A stretch of DNA of 64,000 nucleotides from Oscheius dolichura. Taxonomy: Eukaryota > Nematoda > Chromadorea > Rhabditida > Rhabditidae. Within the stretch, counting starts at the first letter, position 1. Each line of letters opens with the position of its first letter. The translations under genes and the position numbers were made by a program. Shown here in pieces: positions 1 to 11,100 of the stretch. The notes under the pieces were generated by a model. It did not search any database, was not told the origin of the DNA, and worked only from the letters and a program-made list of their open reading frames with translations. The stretch spans positions 8,950,001 through 9,014,000 of the forward strand of contig OW051493.1 of the NCBI GenBank assembly GCA_932521035.1. Reading direction: 5' to 3'.

Positions 1-302
1 GGGGGTCGGACTCTCGGAGGCCGAGCCACTGGAACCAAGACCTCGGCCAAATCAACTTTTGTGCTGCACAAGGCTTTTCTGCTGGTGGTTTTGAGCTGAA
101 ACTCGGTGCATCATATTTGCCTTGAAAAGCTGTACTAACTGGTTTTTGAATCTTCGAAGATCACCAAGAAATGGTGAAGCTACAGAGGCGAAGTTCAAGC
201 GCACCCGAAAGTGGGCCTTTGCCCATTTATGGCGGCCTCCAGGCCAAATTTTCCGCCTTATTCCTAGGTCCACGTTAATTGGAAGGTGAATAATGATTTC
301 AG
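1..302. other. Intron sequence upstream of the P450 exons
   Basis: These bases precede the splice acceptor (AG at 301-302) of the first P450 exon seen and are read as part of an intron. I see no P450 motif or other exon with usable splice sites in them. The earlier exons of the P450 gene lie outside the window. Confidence 0.5.
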
Positions 303-747
303 GACGTCGAAATAGGCGGCCAGCTCATCCCGGGAGGAACCTGCGTGGTTCCACAGATTTATAGCATCCTGGCCGACAGTAATCTCTTCCCCGAACCGAA
401 TACCCTAAAACCTGACCGATTTCTGAACGTGGATGGGTCTCTCAATACGGTAATTGCCATCCTGAATCCATTTTCTTACTCTTTCAGGAACTTATAAGCC
501 AAATGACCGCATTTGGTCTTGGAAAACGGCAATGTGCCGGAGAATCCCTAGCCAAGGCTGAATTATTCCTCGGAATTACTACCTTCATTCAAAAGTACGT
601 CAAATGATGAGGAAGCACTAGATTTCCAGGTTTAAAATATCCCCGGTGAAAGGCGAAAAAGTCGATTTTGAACCAATTGTTGTGATGTCGATGATGCCCA
701 AGCCGCATCGTTACAATATTGAAGAAGTTTCACCCGATGAATATTAG
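303..747 (+). CDS. Cytochrome P450, C-terminal exons (5' end outside window)
   Basis: Three exons (303-449, 488-594, 630-747) close in phase and end at TAG. The first carries the pre-heme region (IPGGTCVVP, then FPEPN...PDRFL). The second has the heme-binding loop FGLGKRQCAG with the axial Cys and the following helix start. The last ends in a typical P450 tail (MMPKPHRY). P450s are ER-membrane heme monooxygenases that oxidise lipids and xenobiotics with electrons from POR. Only about 124 residues are in view, so family and substrate cannot be assigned. Introns are 38 and 35 nt. The catalytic Cys and the surrounding Gly/Arg are intact, so nothing visible suggests decay. Confidence 0.9.
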
Positions 748-3394
748 ACGAGGATTATGAGAATTTAAAGTAATCATAAATATCTGCTCATGAGTTTGAT
801 GGATTACGGTAACAAGAGACCGACTGCGGGTAAACAGCGGACGAGCTGGGCGTGCGTTGGGCGAAAATCACTGAACCAAACCTTTTGCATGAATTTTTCT
901 GCATTTTTTGATATTTCCATGATTTGTAAATTAGATATTCGTAATCAGCATAAAATTCTGAATCTTTTGAAGCTAATTTTATACAGTTCATTGCTTATTT
1001 ACAGAAAATAGAGCACGATTCTCAGTATTGTAGAACCTTGCCTACGATTCTTCCATTTTCACCTGTCTCGTTATTTGCCCCCCGTTTTTCTTGATCTTAT
1101 GATGAGTTGTCTCAATGTCTTCGACGTCACCTGTGGTATGCACGCGGTTATTCTCGTCCTCTCCTGGAAACCGAGATAAACAGACATCTACCTAATTTTA
1201 GACTACTCTCTCCCTCTCTCCCGCTATTGAATCAGAACATTAGAATTGCCCAGAATTCATTTATTTCTCCAGAACGGGGTCAGCTGCCATCCTCCCCGCC
1301 CGATAAACACCCTCAAAAAGTCGAAGATGAATAAAATTTCAGATATAGTCTCAAAATTAGAGGTCTCTTATGGCTGGGGAGAGAGAAAAGAGGGAGGGAC
1401 GGGAAAATAACCCCATCATCACATGGCGGCAGCAGACGATCGACGATTAAACCCGACTACATGTAATTGGGGACGAAAGATAGCTGGTGACAGTCAGTTG
1501 AGAGGGAGAGCTACTGGGAAAGACGAGGAAGAAATGTACATAGCGATTAAAGGGATGTTATCCTGTGGCTGGACAGAAGATCGCGAGGTGGTAATTGTCG
1601 TGTACAAAAGGAAAAGATCGCTTTGCCGGGAATGATTCCTGATCGCTTGGTATTATGGATGCTGAAGTTTCTGCTAAAGAACTCATGAACTGCTAGGCGT
1701 CTGCCCTGCACAATGACGGGAGAAGCGATATATTTAGGACAGCCAGGATTATTATATATCTATGAAGAAAATTCCATTGAAGAAAAAGAGGGAAAATATT
1801 GCGCGGGAACCATGGGCACATCCAAATTTCTTTCTCGTTCGTTTGCCGACAGGGATACAGCCGTGGCTCCTTCAACTATACCTTCAACTGGGAAGGGATG
1901 AAAGGAATGGATCTCCCCTTGGGAAATCAGCCATTGAGGGCTAAAAAATGGAAAGAATGAAGAAGAAAGGGAGTAGAGCTGGACCCAGATAGGTTTGATC
2001 GAAAATTATAGGTCTTGACCCGGGAAATGAGACTCCAGGGCCCATTTTTGAGCTATAGGATGATGCACAGGATGGTTTCGTTTTTTTAAATCTCCATCGG
2101 GATAAAAAGATTTGTATAAAAAGCATATGATAAGAGATAAACGCCTGGAAAGGCGATAAATGCGCTTCAAAGTACGAAAATCGAGGGAGCTGCATTCGGC
2201 CTCAATTATAAGCCAGTTGAGTCACATAGCCGTTCTTTTTGTTGTCGCAATATGTTATTTCACCCGTCTGCAAGGTAGACTTGGCTCAAAACGAGAAATC
2301 TAGACATTTGGAAATGCTGTTTTGGCAGTTTCCACTACTAAAATTAGGTAGTAGTCGTTGTGGAGATCCCACGCCAAGTCTGGATTACTGTAATCTTGAC
2401 TTCCGCTCAATTTCTTTCCTGTAGCGTCTCTGTTTTAATGAAATAAAGAATTTTCCAGAAATCTTGTACCTCTCCCCATAATTATGATTATTATTCCCCC
2501 GGGCTAGATGCCACCCCGTCATCCGCCCTGACTAACACCTGTTCCTGACAAGGAAATGACTTCCAAAACATCTGTAACTGATTGTTCTACCTATCAGTCA
2601 TGTATTTTTCTAATTCTTGGATCTATTAATAATTCAGTTGCATTCTGTGCTTTGTCGAGGTAAGCCTCTCAGGATTCCTAAGTTTAGTTTTTTTCCCTCC
2701 TCCGCCCATGAGATTCAAGCGGGTTTTCGTACTGATTGCTCTAATTCTTTCTCCTTTTTTTGCGCCTGTCTGTTTACTTGAAAATATATAAAAAGAGCAA
2801 CGTTATCCTGAGGTTTGGCCCGTGCTCAAGCACCTGAAATGTCAGGGGGGCGAGCCTCAGGCTTTCTCTGGTAATGTACCCATTTCCCCTCTCTCCGTTT
2901 GTTTTATTCCTGTAGTGAATAAAGTCAGACAAAAATGTGGAAGGGAAACTTTCGTGCTCCAAAGTTCAGACCAACTGGAATGTGGCTGAATCACGTCTAT
3001 CGCGGGGTCCATTACGTTTCTTCTGGGAAAAACACGTACTCCGGAACTTTCTAAGGGCCAATCACAGTAACGGACTTTTTGGATTACGTTCTCTTTTCCT
3101 TTCTTTCGTTCTCGATAGTCCGCTGCACCCGTAAAGTCTCGGAGAGAGACAGGTATGAAGGCGTCACAGTTTTGTAGCTGTTTTGAATAAAGGCGATCTT
3201 CCAACTGAGACTTTACGGGTGCAGGGAATCGGTCTATCGAGGACCGAGTCCGATATAACAACTTTCGGAAACCGGCCGGAGCTCCAATCCCGGGTCCAAG
3301 GTTCTCAAGGCTTCCTAGGAATCTGCCTCCTTCTTTTCTCAGAGAGAACGGTCCCCATGAGTTCTTCAATCCAAAAAGTTCTCTATGGACCTGT
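748..3394. other. Intergenic, no gene recognised
   Basis: About 2.6 kb between the P450 end and the receptor. Short open frames on both strands lack signal peptides, domain motifs or coherent splice junctions. It holds a hairpin repeat at 3125-3222. It also holds a stretch near 935-975 that shares the word TTCGTAATCAGCA and the following AAAATTCTGAAT with an intron near 10935-10970, so at least part is dispersed repeat. Confidence 0.5.
3125..3222. repeat. Hairpin repeat, GCACCCGTAAAGTCTCGG family
   Basis: Left arm GCACCCGTAAAGTCTCGG and right arm GAGACTTTACGGGTGC are inverted copies around a core of about 65 nt. The core contains GGCGTCACAGTTTTGTA. Other members are at 11394, 13903 and 27414. 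The 27.4 kb copy has nearly the same core in the opposite orientation. It is probably a small non-autonomous inverted-repeat element. Confidence 0.7.
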
Positions 3395-3673
3395 CTAGTT
3401 CCGCTCTTTTGCTTCTCTCCCGTTGACGTCTTCTTTCTTTTCCAAGTTGACTAATTTTCCTAATATTCCCGATCTGTTCAATGCTTCTCCATCTGCGTAA
3501 TCTGTCTCAATTTCAATGGGAGAGTAAAAGATTCGACCCTCACGACAGGGGCCAATCAGATCCTCTTCACCTTTTACGTAAATACGGCCATTGTCCGGCT
3601 CTACTCTTTGACTAAAGGCGGAGATCTTCTCTCCTTTTTTATCACTGAGCCGCCCCTTTGCAACCCGAGTCAT
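3395..3673 (-). CDS. Possible single-exon small protein
   Basis: An uninterrupted 92-codon frame starts with ATG and ends with TAG, on the strand opposite to and just upstream of the receptor gene at 3751. The predicted protein is hydrophilic and rich in Glu, Lys and Gly, with no signal peptide or membrane segment and no motif I recognise. Its composition looks more like coding than most open frames here. No splice signal, homolog or poly(A) signal ties it to a real transcript. It could equally be chance, or a 5' exon of an unseen gene. Confidence 0.25.
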   Translation of the reverse strand: MTRVAKGRLSDKKGEKISAFSQRVEPDNGRIYVKGEEDLIGPCREGRIFYSPIEIETDYADGEALNRSGILGKLVNLEKKEDVNGREAKERN

Positions 3674-3750
3674 TTTGATTCATGTTTTCCTCTCTCCCGT
3701 GCTCGTCTCGCTTATTTATCTTCCAGTTATAAATATTTATTTTAGCGTTC

Positions 3751-6636
3751 ATGTCTTGGGTTTCGGACCCGACATGGGATATATTCATCAACGGGACGCT
3801 ACTGACCAGTACAAAGCCACCGAGGACGACGACGCCGGCCAATACAACACCGGATATTGTCACGGCGCCCGATATAGACCCGGTTCAAGTGAGTCTTTGG
3901 CTATCAAAAAAGGAAGAAGAGGACAGCCCATCCCTTTCATTGCCCACAGTGGAAAAGATCAGCTTTTGTAGGGCTTTTCTCGATTTTGGGCGTATTTTGG
4001 GCGTAAATGGGTGTGTCGAGTGTTTGCGACCATATCTAGGTTATTCCCCGGTCAATGTCTATAATTAAAAAACAAGCTTGTACAGTTTTTCAACACGAAT
4101 CTAACGAACCAAGTTTGCGCTCAGCATCTTCGAGGGAAAAGCCAGGAGCCCTACAAATATTCGCGTGATCGGGATTAGTCTCTGGCCGCGTTACCCAATG
4201 GTTCCCAATCAAAGTTTATGGGCTTCGGGACTTTTTGTCCATACCGTTGTTTGGGATCTCTAGAAACCAGGACGAATTTTCATTCTACCCCCGAAAAAAG
4301 AGGTCTACCTTGTGAGGGAGCCCACCATGCTGTACCTCATTTGAACATCCAACCGGCTAAATAGCGGCCTTCTAGAGTTCATAGCTTGCACAAACTTTTG
4401 ACCAATTTCAAAACAGCCTCTTTGGCGGCAATTCAATCCCGGGTTTACTTGTTGTTGTGTCGGTCGGAATGATCTTTGCATTTTGCCGATCAGGGGCAAA
4501 TTATGATCGTATTCGGCGCTGTTTTGAAATATCTGGAATTGTACGAGTAGCATTTTACTATTCCCATTTTGACTAACGAGAAAAACGGGAAAATTTCAGT
4601 TCCTGGGGAACTGAATCGGATCCAAAAAAAAACCGATTAGGACTGCTGGAAGTCCTCTAATGTCTAAAAATTCGGTGGATTACGGTAGTTACTATATTAA
4701 AAACGTCTCTATTTTCTAGGGTGACCTTTCCCTCGTGATAAATGACTCCATCACGAATCTGAATATCTCCACAGCCGAATACGTCCCCGTCGTTGCCGCC
4801 GGAATTGCTTTCGGAACCCTGGTAGTAATTGGCATCTTGGCTATAATAGCTTTTGTCTGTACTTTAATCTACGGACGGAGAAAGATTAATGAGGTATGGT
4901 TTTTCCCTTCAGGACCTAAAAAAACCAAAAACTCTTACAGTATCCCTTCTTCATCATCGTCTTTCACATGACACTGGCTAATACTCTCTGGGTGGTCATG
5001 GTCAGCACTACTATTCTCCCTATGATGCTTATCAACGTAGGGAATTTATTAAATAATAAATAGAGAGGTTATTTTAGGCCAGCGATACGTCAATTCCGTG
5101 GTACAATTGGAGCGCGAGGATCATGGACGCCGCGGATAATGCCCTACTGTATTTGACACTTCTGATGACGATTAATCGCTTCTGTGTCTTTTGCTTTCCA
5201 AAATTGACTTTTCTCTTTACAAAGTGAGTTTTCCACTTTTCCTGGGGATCATTTTGAACGGGCTTATGGGCTACAGTAACCCAATTCTCCCCGCTGCCGA
5301 GAATTTACGGGTGCGAGCGATTGGAACATGCCGCCGTAGCTAATAATGGCTCGTTTCCCGCGCCCTATTGAAATTTTTTCCCAGATTTATATCATCCTGT
5401 ATAGTTTTTTATACTGTTCCTGAATCTGTAACCCGTTTTTAGAAATCTGGTCATTTTTTGGGAAAACGGAGCAAGAAATGATCTCCTGTCATCCTAAAGT
5501 TCGGGATGAACTGATCTCCTTCTTTCCCTTGTTTGCTTCTCAGTATGACACATTGAAAAAGTCCCATGGCCGAGCTTTGATCGCCTCTTCGTCTTCTTTT
5601 ACCTCTAGACCGATGGTCTAAGCTCAAAGTTCCCGCTCTTCTCCCGCTCTTCTAATCACAACAAACTTGCTCATAAGTGGTCCCTGATCAGGATCATATT
5701 TTCCTTTTCCTCCTTTTTCCGAGTAGAGTACGAATAGAAACAGATCAAAGAACTTCCAGGCTTCGAAGATTACGGTAATTGCTCGAATTTCAGGTTAAAT
5801 CTAATGGTACTCTGCTGTATTGTCTGGATTTATGTGATATTCATCACCTATTGGAATGTGAATTACGGTATTATTAGAAAATTCGACAAGAAGAAGATTT
5901 CTATGCAGGAGACGCTGCTGGGGAGCAATCCATTGACACAGGTAAATAAGCGCGCCCCATTGCTAATCTCACCGAGTGGCTTGTTTTCTATGGAAAAAGA
6001 ATATTTTGAAGGTCTAATTCGATGTAGACAGGCCAAATTTACCGTCTAGATGGGTCAGATTGCAAAAAATCCGTGATTTGGAGCATTGAAATGCCCCATA
6101 ACGAAGATAAGAGCCAATTTTTCAGTTCTTCACGGTCTGCTCTACCGTAATCCCTCTTGTTATGCTGGGAATGTATGCTATAATTGTCATTGTGATTGTT
6201 AAACAACGCGTCAAAGCAACGGATGCCCGTAAACGTCAAGACCGTATGCTCCTGTGGCAAGCTCTGGCTATTACAGTAACCCTAGAGGTAAATTTCCTCC
6301 TTCCGGTCAATTTTTAATAAGAAATCTTCAGGTTTCTAAATTATTCAGCCTTTTGACGCCGTTAATTGCGTTGTCAACGTGGATGGCCTGGGTCTGGACA
6401 ATAGTCAATTATAGGTAGGCCGCCCCCACCGGGCCCCCCTCAATGGCGTCTCTAATTATAGCACGTCTATCATCAATCAAATCATTAATCCGGTTCTATT
6501 CTTGACGTTTAATCAGATGATGAGGAACAACTTCTTGAGGATGGTGACCCTCGGTCACTGGAAGTGGGAGAGCAGTTCGGACGATTCTCGAAAACCGAGG
6601 CAACTCTTTGTACAGACTACCAAGACGGCAGTATGA
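3751..6636 (+). CDS. Serpentine (7TM) receptor, srx/srsx-like
   Basis: Eight exons close in phase: 3751-3888, 4720-4893, 4941-5036, 5078-5223, 5794-5941, 6126-6287, 6332-6414, 6462-6636, giving about 373 aa. The N-terminus is extracellular and Thr/Pro-rich with N-glycosylation sites (NGT, NTT). TM1 follows at residues ~65-95. TM3 ends in TINRFCVFCFP, the chemoreceptor counterpart of the DRY region. TM7 carries NPVLFLTFNQ. The tail is short and polar. Such receptors sit on chemosensory cilia and couple to G proteins; the ligand is unknown. TTATTTTAG lies a few bases before the ATG, fitting spliced-leader addition. All splice sites are canonical and nothing is broken. Class assignment (srx versus srt/srsx) is uncertain. 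Confidence 0.85.
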
Positions 6637-8150
6637 CTGCGATTAAAACTAAACAAATGTATCCGTACGGGGGAGAAAAATATATAATATTTTATGCACA
6701 TATTCTTCTTACTGTTTTTTTCTAGGAAACGATATAAATTATTTATTATTCTTGCGTTTTTTACTCTTTCATGAGTGGAGTGAGCAGAAGGAGAGCTGTA
6801 CAGAGGGCGAGCTGTGTGTGCAAGGAGAGATCGGCTTTACAATTTCGAGGATATCTTTCCGTTGGAGTGAAAACCAAGACAATCACAAAATATAGTCCGG
6901 TTTCAATGAAAAAGGCCTTGAGGAGAAGAAGCATGGCCCATGCTGCATGGGGAAATATGGTCGTAAAATGCTAGAAGAGCCGAAATTTTCCGTTGAAAAT
7001 GGACTAGATCTAGGCCTGGAAGTTTCAGGCTCTGGTCTCTGGCGGAATTTTCCACTTTATACTTATTAACTGGATATACTACTGTAACAAGTACTCATAA
7101 AGCCTTTCCTCCTCCCTCCAACTTTTGGGGCTTCATGCAACAGTAGCTGGGGGACCGGAAGCCAGCTTCTATTTCCATTATGAATACAAAAATTGGGTGT
7201 TGGTCCCGAAGGTAAAGTTGCTCAAGATTTGCCCTTCTCCGTTCCTGACAACTGCCTTTCTAACTACGTTCCTGTCCTCGCCGTTGCTTCCCGGTTCATC
7301 CACATCTTTGTTAACGGGTTTCTTAGAATATCAGGTACTCAATAGTACAGTAATCCAGGGCTAGTTGAAAAAAAAGCTTGGGTGTCGGCCGATACGGGTC
7401 ACAAAGGTTCATCCAATACTGTTTCAGGACTTCTCACCATCGTAGAATTCCAAGGGGGAATCTCTTTCCGAATTAGAAAAATCGGCTGTTGAATGGATTC
7501 CAACCATTTCCAGTAGGACCTCCGCGTGACTTCCATGGTTTTTCAAGAGTAGTCCTCCATCTCTGCCTCAATTCCGTTTCTCTGGTCTAGAATTCGAACC
7601 TTCCGCCTTCAAAGCCCCGTGAAACTGGTCAATGCTTCCTCTCTCCCCCGTCTCAAAGTTCTTCCTGAATTCTGATTCCGCTACTCCTTTGTGTCCGTCC
7701 CGCTTTCTAGAAAAACGAAGGGGTCACGCTTCTTTCACAATCAGCTATCATCTTCTTCTTCCTCAATCCATTTGCGTAATTCTCTTTTTCCAGAAAAAAA
7801 CATCCTAATTTTCTAATTCAAATGGCGTGATGAGTAGATGTGAGATCAGGATCATCTTGTGTAGCTATGGGGGAAAGATGAATAGCCATGGAAGTAGCTG
7901 ACTCAATGCGATGCACGTCAGGAAGAAAAAAAAAGTTAGAAAAGAAAATGACGGATTCAGACTTTTTCTTCCAGTGGAGGAATTTGCAGTCTAATGACGT
8001 TCTAGGGAATAATCCAGAGGGAATGGCAAGGGGCATGGTTATAAAGTGCATGGTTATAAGAAAGGGACCGAAAAGAAAAGGGCATTTCAATAAGCTCATG
8101 ATATTTATTATTCAATCGTCCTCATCACAATAAATATACCCAAAATAAAC
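6637..8150. other. Intergenic between convergent genes
   Basis: The receptor ends at 6636 (+) and the DOMON gene at 8151 (-), so this 1.5 kb should hold two 3' ends. A TTTATT at 8104-8109 reads AATAAA on the minus strand and is the likely poly(A) signal of the DOMON gene. I see no other supported feature; the short frames here look like chance. Confidence 0.5.
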
Positions 8151-11100
8151 TCATGCTTTGACCATAACGGAAAGGGCAATGGCATCCCCGACCAGGAACC
8201 CGACAGCCACCAAGATGACACTCTGTCGAATCATTTCAAACTGAAAATCCTCCATTTTTTCCTTTCAAATAGGAGAAAAACAAACCATATCATGTTGGCT
8301 GAGATGACTTTTCTTCTCGGAATACTCCAAAATTGGAAAGAGGAAAACGAAGATGGTGATCATGGCGATGGGTATCAGGACCAGGATCAGGGCTATGGTT
8401 GGATTGGCCCAGTGGGATTTAAAGTGGAAGGTTGCCACGGAGAGGGCTGTTGCTGAAATGGAAAGGATACGATGCATTACCCCCAAAAAAGCGGGGAATT
8501 TGAATTTCTGCGCGCAGTTTGTGGCAACGAAACTACCACAGTTAGACAGCGGAAGACGCGCGCGGTCCAAGGAAAGGAGTTTCTCTTTTTTTCAACTTGA
8601 AATAAGGGGTTTTAACATTCTAAAGTTTCTTAAAGGGTCTTACAGTGTTCTTCACCCGCTAAACTGTCTAACTGTGGCGAGTTCAATCTCCAAAAACCCA
8701 CTGGCTAGAATATAGGCGGTCACTCCAATGCCGCGATGCGCCCAGTTGAAATATGGTCGATTTGGTGTGTTTGGATTGCATCTGAACCGAATTTTTTGAA
8801 TTTTCTACCATTCCCGGGTAAAAATTCACCTCATAAAGCTAACAAACGGCTGCATCCAGGCAAAAATCAGGGCGAAGAGCCCCGTCATCGTGTGAACTTC
8901 GGGCCATTTGCCGCTGTTACTTCCCGGTCCCGTCCATTTCCAATTCTTGGCACACATTATACAAATAAAGGAGGCTATCATCAGCACGATTCCGAGAAGA
9001 TTCGCCGCTCTATGAACCTGAAAATTGAGAAAATTTGAGATTTGGAATGGGGTCCTACATGGAACCAGATGAGCAGACCGCCGGGTTTGACCAGGGGCCA
9101 ACTGTTGCGGAAGAAACGGGCAAAGAGGAGAGCCGTCGGGACGAAACAGATCCACGCCAAGATCATCATTATGGCTGGAAAAGAAAATACCGTAACCCAA
9201 AGCCTTAAAAAGGGGGGCTGGTCCCCAAACGATTGCGTGCAATAACGAGGTCCGTTTGCTTTTTAAAGGTCTGTATTTGCTTTGGGACCCACAGAGAAAA
9301 TTCCAGGTTTCGAGCAGGGTTCCTGTAAATAGAGAATACCGTAACCCAGGGGCTTTTAGCCGAGCTATCAATCCCCTCAATCCTGCTGGTCAGTCTCCAG
9401 TGGAAATTCTCCGGTTCTTTTCAGATTTTCCTTCGTAGAACTAATTGTTCATCTCGGTAACTTCAAGATTACTGTAGCAATATCCAGTTTTATCCAGTGG
9501 GTTCTGTAGCGGAGGCGCGAATCGTCCATTTACCATTAAAAGCCGGCAAAAATGAATGACGTGGTCCGATTGGAATTGCATTTTCCTACTTTTTGCAGGT
9601 TTTTTGAAGATACTTCGCTCCGGGACCCCCTTACAGTCCTCACAATCCTTTAAATCCAAATAAAACGAACCATGAGCATGGATAAGGCGCTTCGATGTCG
9701 TGTCATCCTTGCCGCCAATAGTTCCCGTCCCTTTTAGATCCACAGCTTGGCTACTCGGCTGGTAATCGCTATGTTTTGTTAGTCCTAAACTCCATGTTAA
9801 CTTAATTGAAAATATTAAAAAATCAAACCAGTAGCAGACGTTCCTCCCTGGGCCACGAGGAGATAATACTTCTGGTTGGGGTCATAGGTGAAGACCTGGT
9901 TGCTGCCACTCCAACCGCTGATATTTACATAGGCGCTGCAGTACATCTGCCCATTTACTGCCTTATATTGTGCTCCTTTAAAATAGGTAGATTCGATAGT
10001 CTGAAATTACGGTATTTTTTTTATTGGAGCAGGTTTTGGGCAGCTGTAAGCGCGCTCTATCTAACCGTATGGGTAGGCCGGGAGGAAATACCATACTTCT
10101 CGATTTTTCTCGGTTTTATTCATTTTTTAACGGTGTAAATCGATTTAGCAAGTTTTTTTACACTAGTGAACATTAAAAAATAAAGAAAAACGCTCAAAAA
10201 TAGTGAGAAAAGGAAGAAAAATCAGGGTTATTACCATTGTTCAGTGGAGCGCGCTTACCGCCCGTGGGGTAGCGATCCCGAGACGTTTATTCTCCAGATT
10301 ACGGTATTGAAAACCTGATAAAAACGTACCGCTTCATCCGTGATCCGATAATTATGATGCCCTCCATCGTTGTAAGAGAATTTCATCGAGAGACTACCGC
10401 CAGTCAGTTGAGAGCATTCGATGATACTAGCCGGCCCCTGAATACAGTCTCAATTTCTTCTCCTCCTCCCGGGCTACCATATTCGGTCCGCTGGGATTGA
10501 ATCCCACCGCGATGTATCCGGAGGAGTCGGGTTTCATCAGTTCCACGTACATGGTTCCATCCTCCTGCATCTGGTAGGCGACTCCCATCCCGGTACAGTC
10601 TTCCTGTCCTCGGGGGAAGAAACATCCCTTCGTTTTACACTGGTCACAGTTGAAATTATCATTTGGCGGGGCCGGAGTGACGGGAACGGCGGTCATCGAG
10701 GTTAAATTGAACATTAAAGAACTGGGAGCCGCGTCCTCGTGTCCAAGAAGTTCTAAACATGATTTTTATTTTAATCGAACAGGATAAAAACGAAAAAAGT
10801 ATAAAACAAGCCTTCTGGCTTACTGTAACTACCGCGCGCCAATAAACGCGCGTAAACAGCGTGCGGGGCGCGCCATATCCAATAAAATTGCATTTTTCTT
10901 CACTTTTTTAATATTTGTATAATTTTTAACGTAGTTATTCGTAATCAGCAGAAAATTCTGAATATTTTAAACCTGAATACTTACGGTTTTCATCAACCTT
11001 TGCTTTGGTTCCCTGGGCTAGGAGGAGATAATAATCCCGACTGGAATTGTACTTGAACACCTGAGGCTGTTGAGCCCATCCGCCGATGTTTACAGTAGCC

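Noticed and set aside
52..273. 73-codon minus-strand frame next to the P450 exons
   Set aside because: It lies in the P450 intron, has no motif and no splice support; basic and Gln-rich composition fits chance.
7125..7364. Plus-strand frame between the receptor and DOMON gene
   Set aside because: Low complexity, ends without splice or domain support; convergent 3' region.
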